In this document: piece after piece, positions 50,371 through 60,078 of the stretch
Numbering within the stretch: the first letter of the stretch is position 1
Layout of the letters: every line of letters starts with the position of its first letter
Program-made: the position numbers and the translations under genes
Notes under the pieces: generated by a model
The model's database searches: none
What the model was told of the DNA's origin: nothing
What the model saw: the letters and a program-made list of their open reading frames with translations, nothing else
Assembly: GCA_947174665.1 (NCBI GenBank)
Contig: CAMWJV010000001.1
Coordinates: forward strand, 34,242 to 98,241
From: an uncultured Lachnospiraceae bacterium
GTDB taxonomy: Bacteria > Bacillota > Clostridia > Lachnospirales > Lachnospiraceae
Length of the DNA stretch: 64,000 nucleotides
Direction of reading: 5' to 3'

Positions 50371-51810
50371 ATGAAACGGGAAAATGGTTATCTGACAGTC
50401 TATCTTGCACTCTGTCTGACGCTGATCCTGTCCCTGTACCTGGCTCTGATAGACGGAGCCAGGCGGGGCGGAGCTGCCATGGAGGCGACCTGTGCTGCCG
50501 AGATGGGAATGCAGAATATTATGGCGGAATATCATCGCGGGCTTTTGAATCAGTTTAATCTGTTTGCCATTGATTCTTCTTACGGCACGGATGTATGCGG
50601 AAGAAAAAATACGGAAGCACATCTCATGGGATATCTGAAAAAGAATCTGAGTACGGACAGTGTTCTTGGAAAATATCTGTATCGGGATTTCCTGTGCCTT
50701 AGAGCAGATGATGCAGAACTGACGGGAGTGTCAGTTCTGACGGACGAGGGAGGAGCAGTGTTCCGCGGCATGGCAATAGAGGCGGTAAAAAATGACGTGG
50801 GAATGAATCTTCTGGATGAGATACAGGAATGGATGTCAGTGGTGGAAGTAAACGGATTAAGTGAAGTAAGTTATGATGAGGAAAGGAAGAGATTGGACGA
50901 GACTCTGGAGGAGTATGACGGCAAAGAGGTGGAGATTTCGGAGACGGAAACAATATGTTTGGAGGTGGAAAATCCGGCGGCACAGCTGAATGCAAAAAGG
51001 GGACTGGGAATTTTACATTTGGTGACGGAAAACACAGAAAGCCTTTCCGAAAAGGCTATAGACAGTACGATGCTGGTGGGATACCGCATGAAGCAGGGAA
51101 ATGTCAACAGTGGAAATATGAAGGTACAGTCGGTGGACAGCCTTTGGGACCGTATTTTATTTCAGGAATACCTGTTGCGGTATCTGGGGTGTTATGGGAA
51201 CGGAAAAGAAGACGGGGCGCTGGAGTATCAGATTGAGTATCTCGTTGCGGGAAAAAATTATGATACGGATAATTTACAGAGTGTGGCCAACAGGCTGTCC
51301 GCTCTGCGGGAGGCGGCCAATGTAATATATCTGCTCACGGATGCGGAAAAGAACATGGAAATTCATGAGGCAGCAATTCTTGCCTGCGGCTTTATTGCGC
51401 TGCCGGAGCTGATACCCATAGTGGAAGGTGTCATCCTGTTTGGCTGGGCGTATGCGGAGAGCGTATATGATGTGAAAACGTTGCTGGCCGGAGGGAAGGT
51501 TCCTCTCATAAAGGATAAGGACAGCTGGCATTATGCCCTGGAAAATGCTCTGTGGGGCAATACGGATGATGCGGCCGGAGAGGGGAGAGGCCTGACCTAT
51601 CAGGATTATCTGAGAATACTGATGATGCTGACAGACCTTGACACGCTGACAACCAGAGCCATGGACATGGCAGAGGCGGATATACGTCTGACCCCCGGCA
51701 ATGCTCATTTCCGACTGGATGCCTGTTATGCGGGGGTTGAGGCTGTTATGAGGATCAGCAGTTCCTTCGGATATAAATTTGAACTGAGCAGAAAAAGAGT
51801 TTATCAGTGA
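50371..51810 (+). CDS. DUF5702-like membrane-anchored protein of the Tad locus
   Basis: KRENGYLTVYLALCLTLILSLYLALIDGARRGGAAMEATCAAEM. Confidence 0.7.
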   Translation: MKRENGYLTVYLALCLTLILSLYLALIDGARRGGAAMEATCAAEMGMQNIMAEYHRGLLNQFNLFAIDSSYGTDVCGRKNTEAHLMGYLKKNLSTDSVLGKYLYRDFLCLRADDAELTGVSVLTDEGGAVFRGMAIEAVKNDVGMNLLDEIQEWMSVVEVNGLSEVSYDEERKRLDETLEEYDGKEVEISETETICLEVENPAAQLNAKRGLGILHLVTENTESLSEKAIDSTMLVGYRMKQGNVNSGNMKVQSVDSLWDRILFQEYLLRYLGCYGNGKEDGALEYQIEYLVAGKNYDTDNLQSVANRLSALREAANVIYLLTDAEKNMEIHEAAILACGFIALPELIPIVEGVILFGWAYAESVYDVKTLLAGGKVPLIKDKDSWHYALENALWGNTDDAAGEGRGLTYQDYLRILMMLTDLDTLTTRAMDMAEADIRLTPGNAHFRLDACYAGVEAVMRISSSFGYKFELSRKRVYQ

Positions 51811-51843
51811 AAACATATCGATAAAAAGGCGGGGAAAACAGTG

Positions 51844-52749
51844 ATGGCTTTTTTATGGAAAAGAAAAGAGAAACCGAAAACAATTTCACAAAAACCTTCT
51901 TCCGTAAACTATGACAAACAAAGGGATTATGCCCGAAATTCCAAAAAAGTTTCCGTAAAAAAGTCATCACTGTTTCCCCCGTTTTGCAGGAGAGTTAAGG
52001 CGGGAATGACGGTGGAGGCAGCAGTTGTTCTGCCCTTATGCCTTTTGTTTCTTATGAATCTCGGATATGCTGTGGAAATCATACGGCTGCACAATAACCT
52101 GCAGTTTGCGCTGTGGGATGCGGGCAGCAGGATTGCCATATATGGCTGTGAACAGGGCGAGGACAGTATTTCTGTTCTTGCGACGGATTTTTATATCGGA
52201 AACAGGCTGCGGGACAGTGTGGGGGAGGATTATCTCAACAGTTCGCCGCTGGTGCGGGGGAGCAAGGGACTGCAGCTCTGGGAGACAGGATTGTCGGATA
52301 CGGGCAATGAGCTTGATATTAAGATTACCTATCAGGCGGGGCCATTGTCCGTCCTTGCGGGCTTTCAACCTTTTCGCATGACGAACCGCTGTTATGTCAG
52401 GCTGTGGAACGGATATGACGTTACCGCAGTATCAGAGGTGACCACCTATGTCTATGTAGCGGAAAACGGGGTGGTCTTTCACAGGGACAGAAACTGCACT
52501 CATTTACAGCTCTCAGTGCGCAGCATTGGCCGGGGAGAGCTGGAAGACCTGAGGAATCAGTGGGGGCAGAGGTACAGTGCCTGTGAAAAATGCGGAAAAG
52601 GAGAGCTGCCTGACACACTGTTCGTGACAGAAGAAGGACACTGCTATCATTATAGGGAGGATTGTTCCGGAATCAAGAGAACCGTGATATCTCTGACGCC
52701 GGAAGAGGCTGCGGATTATCCTCCCTGCAGCCGGTGTGGGGGGCGGTGA
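51844..52749 (+). CDS. TadE-like protein with C-terminal tandem HxxxxC...CxxC motifs
   Basis: GMTVEAAVVLPLCLLFLMNLGYAVEIIRLHNNLQFALWDAGSR; HRDRNC...CEKC and HYREDC...CSRC. Confidence 0.75.
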   Translation: MAFLWKRKEKPKTISQKPSSVNYDKQRDYARNSKKVSVKKSSLFPPFCRRVKAGMTVEAAVVLPLCLLFLMNLGYAVEIIRLHNNLQFALWDAGSRIAIYGCEQGEDSISVLATDFYIGNRLRDSVGEDYLNSSPLVRGSKGLQLWETGLSDTGNELDIKITYQAGPLSVLAGFQPFRMTNRCYVRLWNGYDVTAVSEVTTYVYVAENGVVFHRDRNCTHLQLSVRSIGRGELEDLRNQWGQRYSACEKCGKGELPDTLFVTEEGHCYHYREDCSGIKRTVISLTPEEAADYPPCSRCGGR

Positions 52750-52761
52750 AAATAATGGAGG

Positions 52762-53202
52762 TTGAATATGTGGAAGGAAGTGCTGACAGCCGTATGGCTG
52801 GTGCCTATGAGTATTATGGATACAAGGAGTAAAAGGGTGCCTGTGTGGATGCTGTGGATTGGATCTGCCGCTGCCATCGGCGTGCTGCTGTACGATGGGA
52901 TAAACGGCGGGCTGAACGGATGGCAGGAATGCAGGGCGCTGTTGCCGGGCGTAATATTGCTGGCAGTTGCATATGCCACCGGAAAAGCAGGCCCGGCTGA
53001 CGGAGTTATCCTGATGCTGCTTGGCGTCTTTATGGGGTATGAAGACTGCGTGGCAGCATCTCTCGGAGGACTTTTTCTGATTGCCCTGTTTTCGGTAGTT
53101 TTGCTGACGCTGCGCAGAGTAAAGAGGGATACAAGGATTCCCTTTGTTCCTTTTCTGGCGGTAGGCTGGTTGATTGTGACCTGCGGAAGGTGGGGTACAT
53201 AA
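52762..53202 (+). CDS. Second A24-like prepilin peptidase
   Basis: PMSIMDTRSKRVPVWML and GKAGPADGVILMLLG. Confidence 0.75.
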   Translation: MNMWKEVLTAVWLVPMSIMDTRSKRVPVWMLWIGSAAAIGVLLYDGINGGLNGWQECRALLPGVILLAVAYATGKAGPADGVILMLLGVFMGYEDCVAASLGGLFLIALFSVVLLTLRRVKRDTRIPFVPFLAVGWLIVTCGRWGT

Positions 53203-53669
53203 TGAAGAGAGATATTTCATTGAAGGAAAACACATCATTAAGGAAAAACGCTTACTTTACGGTGGAGGCGGCATTGGTTCTGCCTTTAGTCATAGGGGCG
53301 CTGATTTTCACTGTTTTTCAGTTTATCTTTCAGTACGACAGATGCCTGCTGGAACAGGATATAAATATGCTGGCAGTCCGGGCGGCAACAGCGACAGCAG
53401 AAAGCAGTGAGGCGCTGGAAGAAATTATTCGGAAGAAGGCGTCGGAAGTATTTATGGACAAGTACGCTGCCTGGACAATGAGCGATCTGCAGATTGCGGT
53501 TAAGGGCAACAGGGTAAGCGTAAGAGGCGGGGGATATCTGACACTGCCGCTGCCGGAATGGAACTTTTTTCGAGAAGAAAACGAGTGGGGAGCGCGGACG
53601 CTCAGGGAGACACTGCGCATTTCTCCGGCAGATCATATCAGGTTATATCGAAAAATCAAAGACGATTGA
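53202..53669 (+). CDS. TadE-like pseudopilin
   Basis: AYFTVEAALVLPLVIGALIFTVFQFIFQYDRCLLEQD. Confidence 0.8.
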   Translation: MKRDISLKENTSLRKNAYFTVEAALVLPLVIGALIFTVFQFIFQYDRCLLEQDINMLAVRAATATAESSEALEEIIRKKASEVFMDKYAAWTMSDLQIAVKGNRVSVRGGGYLTLPLPEWNFFREENEWGARTLRETLRISPADHIRLYRKIKDD

Positions 53670-53689
53670 AAATGAGGAGGAGAATAAAG

Positions 53690-54793
53690 GTGCAGACAGA
53701 ATTTGTGAGAAGCCTTAACTGCAACTATGAAAGAATTCTTTTGGAGGAAAAACCGGAGGAAAAGAGATACCAATATTGTATACTGAACAGAGGAGGTATC
53801 AGAGGACTGCTTCCCTGCAGTCTTCGTTATATTAACGGGTCGGCCTATCTGTACTACAATATATCGTCAAAGCAGAATATAAAACAACTGTTCGGAGGGC
53901 GCTGCATTACCAGAGCATGGATAACGGATTTTATGTGGAGTTTCCGACAGATAGAACAGGAGCTGGGAAGGTTTCTTCTGGACAGAAAAAATATCCTTTT
54001 GTATCCGGAGCAGATTTATCAGGATTTGGAGAGCAATGTGTTTTCCTTTCTGTACATTCCTTATCATGCGGGTGAAAACGGGTTTAAGGAGCTGCTGGAG
54101 TTTTGGGTGGAACAGATTGATTATAATGATGAGGCGCTGACCGCCTGTGTTTATCAGATGTATGAGCAATATGAGAGAAACGGAGACGTCTATCTGCAGA
54201 CAAAAATCTTTGAGGACGCGGAGAGGCTGGAGAATGCGGGCAGGCCGGAGCAATCTGAAAAAGCGGCGGAATCGGCACCTCACACAGAGGCATCTGCCCC
54301 AAATACGGAAGGGGAAACAGAGGCAGAAAGAAAAAAACATTTCTTTGGAATTTTTATGTCAAAGAAAAAGGAGCGGGAAATTCGGGAAAACTATCGTCAG
54401 AACATGCAGGAGAGCATGCAGGGATATGCCGTGGCGGAGGAGACGGTATACGGGGAGGAATACGGAAAGACAATTTATATTGAAGGCTCAGGGGAACCGG
54501 TAAAGACAAAAAGAGAGGTCTGCACTCCGGAGGGCAGGGTCCTGGCGGTGATTGACAGACCGATCACCACTATCGGGAAAAGAAAGGAAGAGGCGGATAT
54601 AGTATTGGAAGACATGTCGGTCAGCAGACTTCATGCGAGAATTGTAAAAGAGAAAGAGAAGTATTACATTGAGGATTTGAATTCCACCAACGGCACATTT
54701 AAGAACGGGCTTCGGCTTCAGCCATATGAGAGGCGCGAACTGGAACAGGAGGATGAGATTAAGACGGGAAGAGTCATTATGGTTTTCAGATAG
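53690..54793 (+). CDS. DUF6382-like / FHA domain-containing protein
   Basis: C-terminal FHA: TTIGKRKEEADIVLEDMSVSRLHARIVKEKEKYYIEDLNSTNGTFKNG. Confidence 0.88.
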   Translation: MQTEFVRSLNCNYERILLEEKPEEKRYQYCILNRGGIRGLLPCSLRYINGSAYLYYNISSKQNIKQLFGGRCITRAWITDFMWSFRQIEQELGRFLLDRKNILLYPEQIYQDLESNVFSFLYIPYHAGENGFKELLEFWVEQIDYNDEALTACVYQMYEQYERNGDVYLQTKIFEDAERLENAGRPEQSEKAAESAPHTEASAPNTEGETEAERKKHFFGIFMSKKKEREIRENYRQNMQESMQGYAVAEETVYGEEYGKTIYIEGSGEPVKTKREVCTPEGRVLAVIDRPITTIGKRKEEADIVLEDMSVSRLHARIVKEKEKYYIEDLNSTNGTFKNGLRLQPYERRELEQEDEIKTGRVIMVFR

Positions 54794-54870
54794 AATGATT
54801 GAAAAAAGGGGTGAACTGTGTTAATCTGTAACTGTTCGGAGTCAGAGGAATTGTTTTGAGGTGACACAAG

Positions 54871-55464
54871 TTGAGCAGATGGAAGGAATTACCGATTGTC
54901 AGCGGGACCCTGGTTGTTGTCAATATTGTGGTATACATTCTGTGCATGTTTATCGGCAGCCGCCTGTACAGGCTGGGAAATCTGAATGCCGCCGATGTGC
55001 TGATAAACCGGGAGTATGGCCGTATTTTATGGGCGATGTTTCTGCACAGCGGGGTTTCTCATATTTTTAACAACATGTTGATACTTTTCTTCATGGGGGC
55101 TATGATAGAAAAAGAGATAGGACATATCTGTTACGCTCTGCTGTATTTTCTTTCAGGGATAGGCGGAAACCTGGTATCGCTTTATTTTAAGGCGATAAAT
55201 TATGACATGTCTGCGTCTATCGGAGCAAGCGGAGCGGTGTTTGGACTGGACGGTGTTCTGCTGGCTATGGTGCTGTTGTCCGGCAGAAAAATGGAGACTG
55301 TGACGCCAACCCGGGTTATAGCAATGATTCTGCTTTCGTTATATAACGGTTTCAGTGTGGATAATATTGACAATGCGGCTCATGTGGGCGGTCTGGTGAC
55401 CGGATTTCTGGGCGGGTGTGTTGTATGCGCTTTGCAGCGGGCAAGACACAGGAGACAGCAGTAG
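54871..55464 (+). CDS. Rhomboid family intramembrane serine protease
   Basis: GVSHIFNNMLILFFMG...SIGASGAVFGL...AHVGGLVTGF. Confidence 0.92.
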   Translation: MSRWKELPIVSGTLVVVNIVVYILCMFIGSRLYRLGNLNAADVLINREYGRILWAMFLHSGVSHIFNNMLILFFMGAMIEKEIGHICYALLYFLSGIGGNLVSLYFKAINYDMSASIGASGAVFGLDGVLLAMVLLSGRKMETVTPTRVIAMILLSLYNGFSVDNIDNAAHVGGLVTGFLGGCVVCALQRARHRRQQ

Positions 55465-55475
55465 GAGGTGTGGAT

Positions 55476-56495
55476 TTGAATATTAATATTTATTACGGGG
55501 GAAGAGGACTGATTGATGACCCTACATTGTTTGTGATCAACAAGATGCAGGAGATTCTGGAGGAACTTCGTGTGAATGTGACCCGCTATAATCTGTATGA
55601 GTGCAAGAGCACGATTCCAACGCTTCCGCAGACGCTGAAGGATGCGGACGGGATTATTCTTGCATCCACGGTAGAGTGGTACGGCATTGGCGGATATATG
55701 CAGCATTTTCTGGATTCATGCTGGCTGTTTGGGGATAAAGAGAAAATTGCAAAGATTTATATGTGTCCGGTGGTTATGTCGACTACTTACGGTGAACGGC
55801 AGGGAAAGCTGAATCTTGAAGTCGCATGGGAGATTCTGGGCGGGCTGCCCTGCAGCGGGCTGTGTGGCTATATCGAAAATACCGTTATGCTGGAGATGAA
55901 CGAGCCGTATATCCGAATCATTGAGAAAAAGGCAGAGAACCTGTACAGGACGATCAATCAGAAGGTGGACTGCTTCCCGGCGAGCAGCCAGGCGGTGAAG
56001 CAGAAAATCGCGGTACCAAAGCCGAATGACCTGACGCCTCAGGAGACAGAGCAGTTGTCCCAGTATGTGTCAGACGACAGCTATGTACAGCGCCAGAAGC
56101 AGGATATACAGGAACTGACCAGCCTTTTCCGCGATATGCTGAGCGAAGAGGGCGCAGACAGCGAGGAGGAGTATCTGGGAATGTTCCGCCGACATTTCAA
56201 ACCGCAGGCGGGGTTCACAGCCACATATTCTGTTACCATAGAGGAGAAGAAGAAAAAGCTGATCATAGATGTGGACGGTCCGAAACTGGAATGTTATTAC
56301 GGAAGCGTGGAGCAGGCTGATGTGGAGATGCAGATGACACGCGCTGCCATGGAGGAGATTGTCACCGGAAGAATGACTTTCCAGAGGGCGTTTATGTCAG
56401 GGGCGATGAAGACGAAGGGGGATTTCAGAATACTGAGAACCCTGGATCAGTTGTTTTTGTTTGAAGAAAAGAATAAGACAACAGGTGAGGTATAG
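55476..56495 (+). CDS. Flavodoxin-like + SCP2 sterol-binding-like protein
   Basis: NINIYYGGRGLIDDPTLFVINKMQEIL...C-terminal DVEMQMTRAAMEEIVTGRMTFQRAFMSGAMKTKGDF; SD aggaggtg. Confidence 0.75.
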   Translation: MNINIYYGGRGLIDDPTLFVINKMQEILEELRVNVTRYNLYECKSTIPTLPQTLKDADGIILASTVEWYGIGGYMQHFLDSCWLFGDKEKIAKIYMCPVVMSTTYGERQGKLNLEVAWEILGGLPCSGLCGYIENTVMLEMNEPYIRIIEKKAENLYRTINQKVDCFPASSQAVKQKIAVPKPNDLTPQETEQLSQYVSDDSYVQRQKQDIQELTSLFRDMLSEEGADSEEEYLGMFRRHFKPQAGFTATYSVTIEEKKKKLIIDVDGPKLECYYGSVEQADVEMQMTRAAMEEIVTGRMTFQRAFMSGAMKTKGDFRILRTLDQLFLFEEKNKTTGEV

Positions 56496-56497
56496 AT

Positions 56498-56908
56498 ATG
56501 AAGAAAGAAGATTGTATTTTCTGTAAGATAGCTGCCGGAGAGATACCGTCCGGAACGTTATATGAGGATGAACAGTTCAGAGTGATTCTTGATCTGGGGC
56601 CGGCGACAAAGGGACATACGTTAATTCTGCCGAAGGAGCATACGGCGAATCTTTATGAGCTGCCAGACGAGACGGCGGCAGAGGCTATGAAACTGGCGAA
56701 AAAAATGGCGCTGCTGCTTAAAGATAAGCTTCACTGTGACGGCCTGAATCTGGTGCAGAATAACGGGGAAGTAGCAGGACAGACTGTTTCCCACTTCCAT
56801 CTGCATCTGATACCCAGGTATAAAGGGGATGGACAAAAGATTAACTGGGTTCCCTCCGAGCCCTCCCGGGAGGAGCTGGAGGCCGTAAGAAAGGAAATTA
56901 CGGAATAG
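56498..56908 (+). CDS. HIT family protein
   Basis: CIFCKIAAGEIPSGTLYEDE...GQTVSHFHLHLIPR. Confidence 0.95.
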   Translation: MKKEDCIFCKIAAGEIPSGTLYEDEQFRVILDLGPATKGHTLILPKEHTANLYELPDETAAEAMKLAKKMALLLKDKLHCDGLNLVQNNGEVAGQTVSHFHLHLIPRYKGDGQKINWVPSEPSREELEAVRKEITE

Positions 56909-57751
56909 ATGCGGACGCTGAATGTAAGTGAGATAATCGGAAACATCAAGGAGATGTGTATCGAAGCAAATCATTTTCTGTCGGAAGATATGAAATGTGC
57001 CATGAAATGTGCGGCGGAGGCAGAAAAATCCCCTCTGGGAAAGCAGATTCTGAATCAGCTTCAGGAGAATCTGGAGATTGCGGGCCGGGAGATGATTCCC
57101 ATCTGTCAGGACACAGGCATGGCCGTTGTTTTTGTGGAAATCGGGCAGGAGGTACATTTTGAGGGGGGACTGCTGGAGGATGCCATTCATGAAGGCGTGC
57201 GGCAGGGTTATACAGAAGGATATCTGCGCAAATCTGTTGTGAAAGACCCGCTGATCCGGGAAAACACAAAGGATAATACTCCGGCGGTTATCCATTATGA
57301 TATTGTGCCCGGCGACAAGGTAAAAATTACAGTGGCACCCAAGGGCTTTGGAAGCGAGAACATGAGCAGAGTATTTATGCTGAAACCGGCGGATGGCATC
57401 GAGGGTGTAAAGGAATCTGTGCTGACGGCAGTGAAAGACGCAGGACCCAATGCATGCCCGCCCATGGTGGTGGGAGTGGGAATCGGCGGCACCTTTGAAA
57501 AGTGTGCTCTGCTGGCGAAGAAAGCTTTGACCAGACCAGTGGATGAGCACTCGGATATTCCTTATGTAAGAGAGCTGGAACAGGAACTGCTGGAAAAGAT
57601 CAATGATTCAGACATCGGCCCCGGCGGACTGGGCGGATGCACAACTGCGCTTGCTGTCAATATCAATACATATCCTACGCATATTGCGGGATTACCTGTA
57701 GCGGTTAATATCTGTTGTCATGTAAATCGCCATGCGGTGCGTGTACTATAA
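56909..57751 (+). CDS. Fumarate hydratase alpha subunit (class I, two-subunit type)
   Basis: PICQDTGMAVVFVEIGQEV...FGSENMSRVFML...GPGGLGGCTTALAVNI. Confidence 0.92.
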   Translation: MRTLNVSEIIGNIKEMCIEANHFLSEDMKCAMKCAAEAEKSPLGKQILNQLQENLEIAGREMIPICQDTGMAVVFVEIGQEVHFEGGLLEDAIHEGVRQGYTEGYLRKSVVKDPLIRENTKDNTPAVIHYDIVPGDKVKITVAPKGFGSENMSRVFMLKPADGIEGVKESVLTAVKDAGPNACPPMVVGVGIGGTFEKCALLAKKALTRPVDEHSDIPYVRELEQELLEKINDSDIGPGGLGGCTTALAVNINTYPTHIAGLPVAVNICCHVNRHAVRVL

Positions 57752-57819
57752 GATTTCAGGAACTGTTTGTGCCGGCTGCGCCGGCAATGATGCCATTAGC
57801 AGCAGAATGAAGGGTGAAG

Positions 57820-58371
57820 ATGGAAAAGTATATTAATGTGCCCCTGGCGGAAGGGGCCGCAGCAGAACTGAGGGCAGGGGATTATGTGTACCTGACCGGG
57901 ACGATATACACGGCACGGGATGCCGCTCACAAGAGAATGTATGAGGCGTTGGAACGAGGAGAGCAGCTTCCCGTAGAAATGGAAAATAATGTGATTTATT
58001 ATATGGGGCCTTCGCCGGCGAGACCCGGAAGACCCATCGGATCTGCCGGTCCCACCACGTCCAGCAGAATGGATAAGTATACCCCGACACTTCTCGACCT
58101 TGGTCTGAAGGGAATGATCGGGAAGGGCAGGCGGAATCAGGAGGTCAGGGATGCGATCGTAAGAAACGGCGCAGTGTATTTTGCCGCCGTGGGCGGGGCA
58201 GGTGCCCTGCTTTCCCGTGCCATTGTATCCTCAGAGGTCATAGCCTATGATGATTTGGGAACAGAGGCAATCCGCAGGCTGGAGGTAAAAGATTTTCCTG
58301 TTATCGTAGTGATGGATGCGGAAGGCAATAACCTGTATGAATCCGGTTCGGCTATCAATCATATGGGGTAA
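57820..58371 (+). CDS. Fumarate hydratase beta subunit
   Basis: GDYVYLTGTIYTARDAAHKRM...YMGPSPARPGRPIGSAGPTTSSRMD. Confidence 0.93.
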   Translation: MEKYINVPLAEGAAAELRAGDYVYLTGTIYTARDAAHKRMYEALERGEQLPVEMENNVIYYMGPSPARPGRPIGSAGPTTSSRMDKYTPTLLDLGLKGMIGKGRRNQEVRDAIVRNGAVYFAAVGGAGALLSRAIVSSEVIAYDDLGTEAIRRLEVKDFPVIVVMDAEGNNLYESGSAINHMG

Positions 58372-58421
58372 GGCATCCCGCTTTTTTTGTTACTGTATCG
58401 CAATAACGAAGGAGAACAATA

Positions 58422-59024
58422 ATGGTAACAAAGGTGTATTTTGTACGTCACGCACAGCCGGAACATATGTGGGAAGATGACAGAACCAGGCCTTTAACCG
58501 ATGAGGGAAAAGGGGACACTGAAATTGTATTGGACTTTTTGAAAAGTAAAGAGATTGACATATTTTACAGCAGTCCTTATAAGAGAAGCTATGATACGAT
58601 TGCAGATACGGCGGCTTTTTTCGGAAAGAAAATTCTGACCGACGAGAGGCTGCGGGAGAGGGAGAAGGGCGTCAATGGCAATAATCATGGTATGTTTGAA
58701 AAGCGGTGGGCCGATCATGATTATCATGAAGAAAACGGCGAGTCGATCAATATGGTGCAACAGAGGAATATAGCGGCACTTACAGAGATATTGCTGGGAA
58801 ACAGAGGTAAGAGAATTGTAATAGGCACACATGGAACAGCTCTCAGTACAATTTTGAACTACTATGATCCTGAGTTTGGGTGCAGCGATTTTCTGCGTAT
58901 TATAGATTGGATGCCATATATTATTGAACTTGATTTTGCTGGAGATAAGCTGCTGTCAATAGTGGAACACTGTTACATAGAAAAAGTATTTCAGGGAAAG
59001 GAGCGAGCTGATAAAAAAGGATGA
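58422..59024 (+). CDS. Histidine phosphatase family protein
   Basis: VYFVRHAQPEH...FYSSPYKRSYDT...IVIGTHGTALS. Confidence 0.92.
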   Translation: MVTKVYFVRHAQPEHMWEDDRTRPLTDEGKGDTEIVLDFLKSKEIDIFYSSPYKRSYDTIADTAAFFGKKILTDERLREREKGVNGNNHGMFEKRWADHDYHEENGESINMVQQRNIAALTEILLGNRGKRIVIGTHGTALSTILNYYDPEFGCSDFLRIIDWMPYIIELDFAGDKLLSIVEHCYIEKVFQGKERADKKG

Positions 59025-59111
59025 TACCATGGGACAAATTGGTGCAAGCGCGAACAGGACTTTCAAAGTGTGATCAGCTATAATCGATGCATACAAGGAG
59101 GAGAAAACAAA

Positions 59112-59999
59112 GTGTCGATACAGCTTATACAGCAGGCAATATGCTACATGGAAGAACATATTTTTGATGATATAAGTTATGTCGAGGTTGCCAAAAGTGT
59201 GCATATGTCAAGCTACAATTTTCATCGGACATTCAGTTTTATTGTAGGAATGACGGCTACTGAGTACATTAGAAAGCGTCGTCTTACATTAGCGGCTCAG
59301 GAGCTTCAGACAACGGATATATCGGTGATCGATGCGGCATATAAGTATGGCTATGAATCGCCGGAGAGCTTTTCCAAGGCTTTTTCACGATTTCACGGCT
59401 CAACTCCAAAGCAGGCAAAGCATAAAGGTGCAAAACTTCATTTGTTTAATCCTCTTGTGATAAAAATCATATTGGATGGAGGCAGTATTATGGATTACAG
59501 AATTGAGCACAGAGAGAGTCAGCAATTTCTTGCATTGGTAAGAGCTTTTTCGAATGAAAGCAGCAATGATGACAATGGCCGCAGTATCCCTGATTTCTGG
59601 ACAGAATGTTGGGATAAAAACCTGATTGACCCTGTGAAATTGCTTCGCGTTGAAGGGAAAAGAGATTTGTATGGTTTATGCAGCCCTTTGAAAGACAGCG
59701 AGACTCATTTCAATTATGGGATTGGTATTATGGTTGATGAGAATACTGATACCACGAAATTGGAGAATTTTACAAAAAATGGTTATGTCATATGGGAAAC
59801 GGAACCTGCCGACTATGCAGTATTTAAATGCGTTGGTCCTGATGGCGATTGTCTGGGTGAAACGTGGAACAAGTTTTTCAAGGAATTTGTTCCGCAAACA
59901 GGTTACACGCAGACAGACGACACCGACTATGAAATATATTTTGAAAAGGGTGAAAGCGGTGTGTTCTGCGAGTTATGGGTTCCCGTTAAGAAAATCTGA
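59112..59999 (+). CDS. AraC family regulator with C-terminal GyrI-like effector domain
   Basis: YNFHRTFSFIVGMTATEYIRKRRLTLAAQEL...YESPESFSKAFSRFHGSTPKQAK. Confidence 0.9.
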   Translation: MSIQLIQQAICYMEEHIFDDISYVEVAKSVHMSSYNFHRTFSFIVGMTATEYIRKRRLTLAAQELQTTDISVIDAAYKYGYESPESFSKAFSRFHGSTPKQAKHKGAKLHLFNPLVIKIILDGGSIMDYRIEHRESQQFLALVRAFSNESSNDDNGRSIPDFWTECWDKNLIDPVKLLRVEGKRDLYGLCSPLKDSETHFNYGIGIMVDENTDTTKLENFTKNGYVIWETEPADYAVFKCVGPDGDCLGETWNKFFKEFVPQTGYTQTDDTDYEIYFEKGESGVFCELWVPVKKI

Positions 60000-60078
60000 A
60001 AGTCGGGCATCCGGTTGGGCGGAGCCAAGCGGTCAGGGGCAACGGCCTAAAGTGCTGTTGCCCATAACGTCGCTCTGA

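Noticed and set aside
54826-54852. GTAACTGTTCGGAGTC as a family-1 element
   Set aside because: Only one short arm-like match; no inverted partner or internal boxes.
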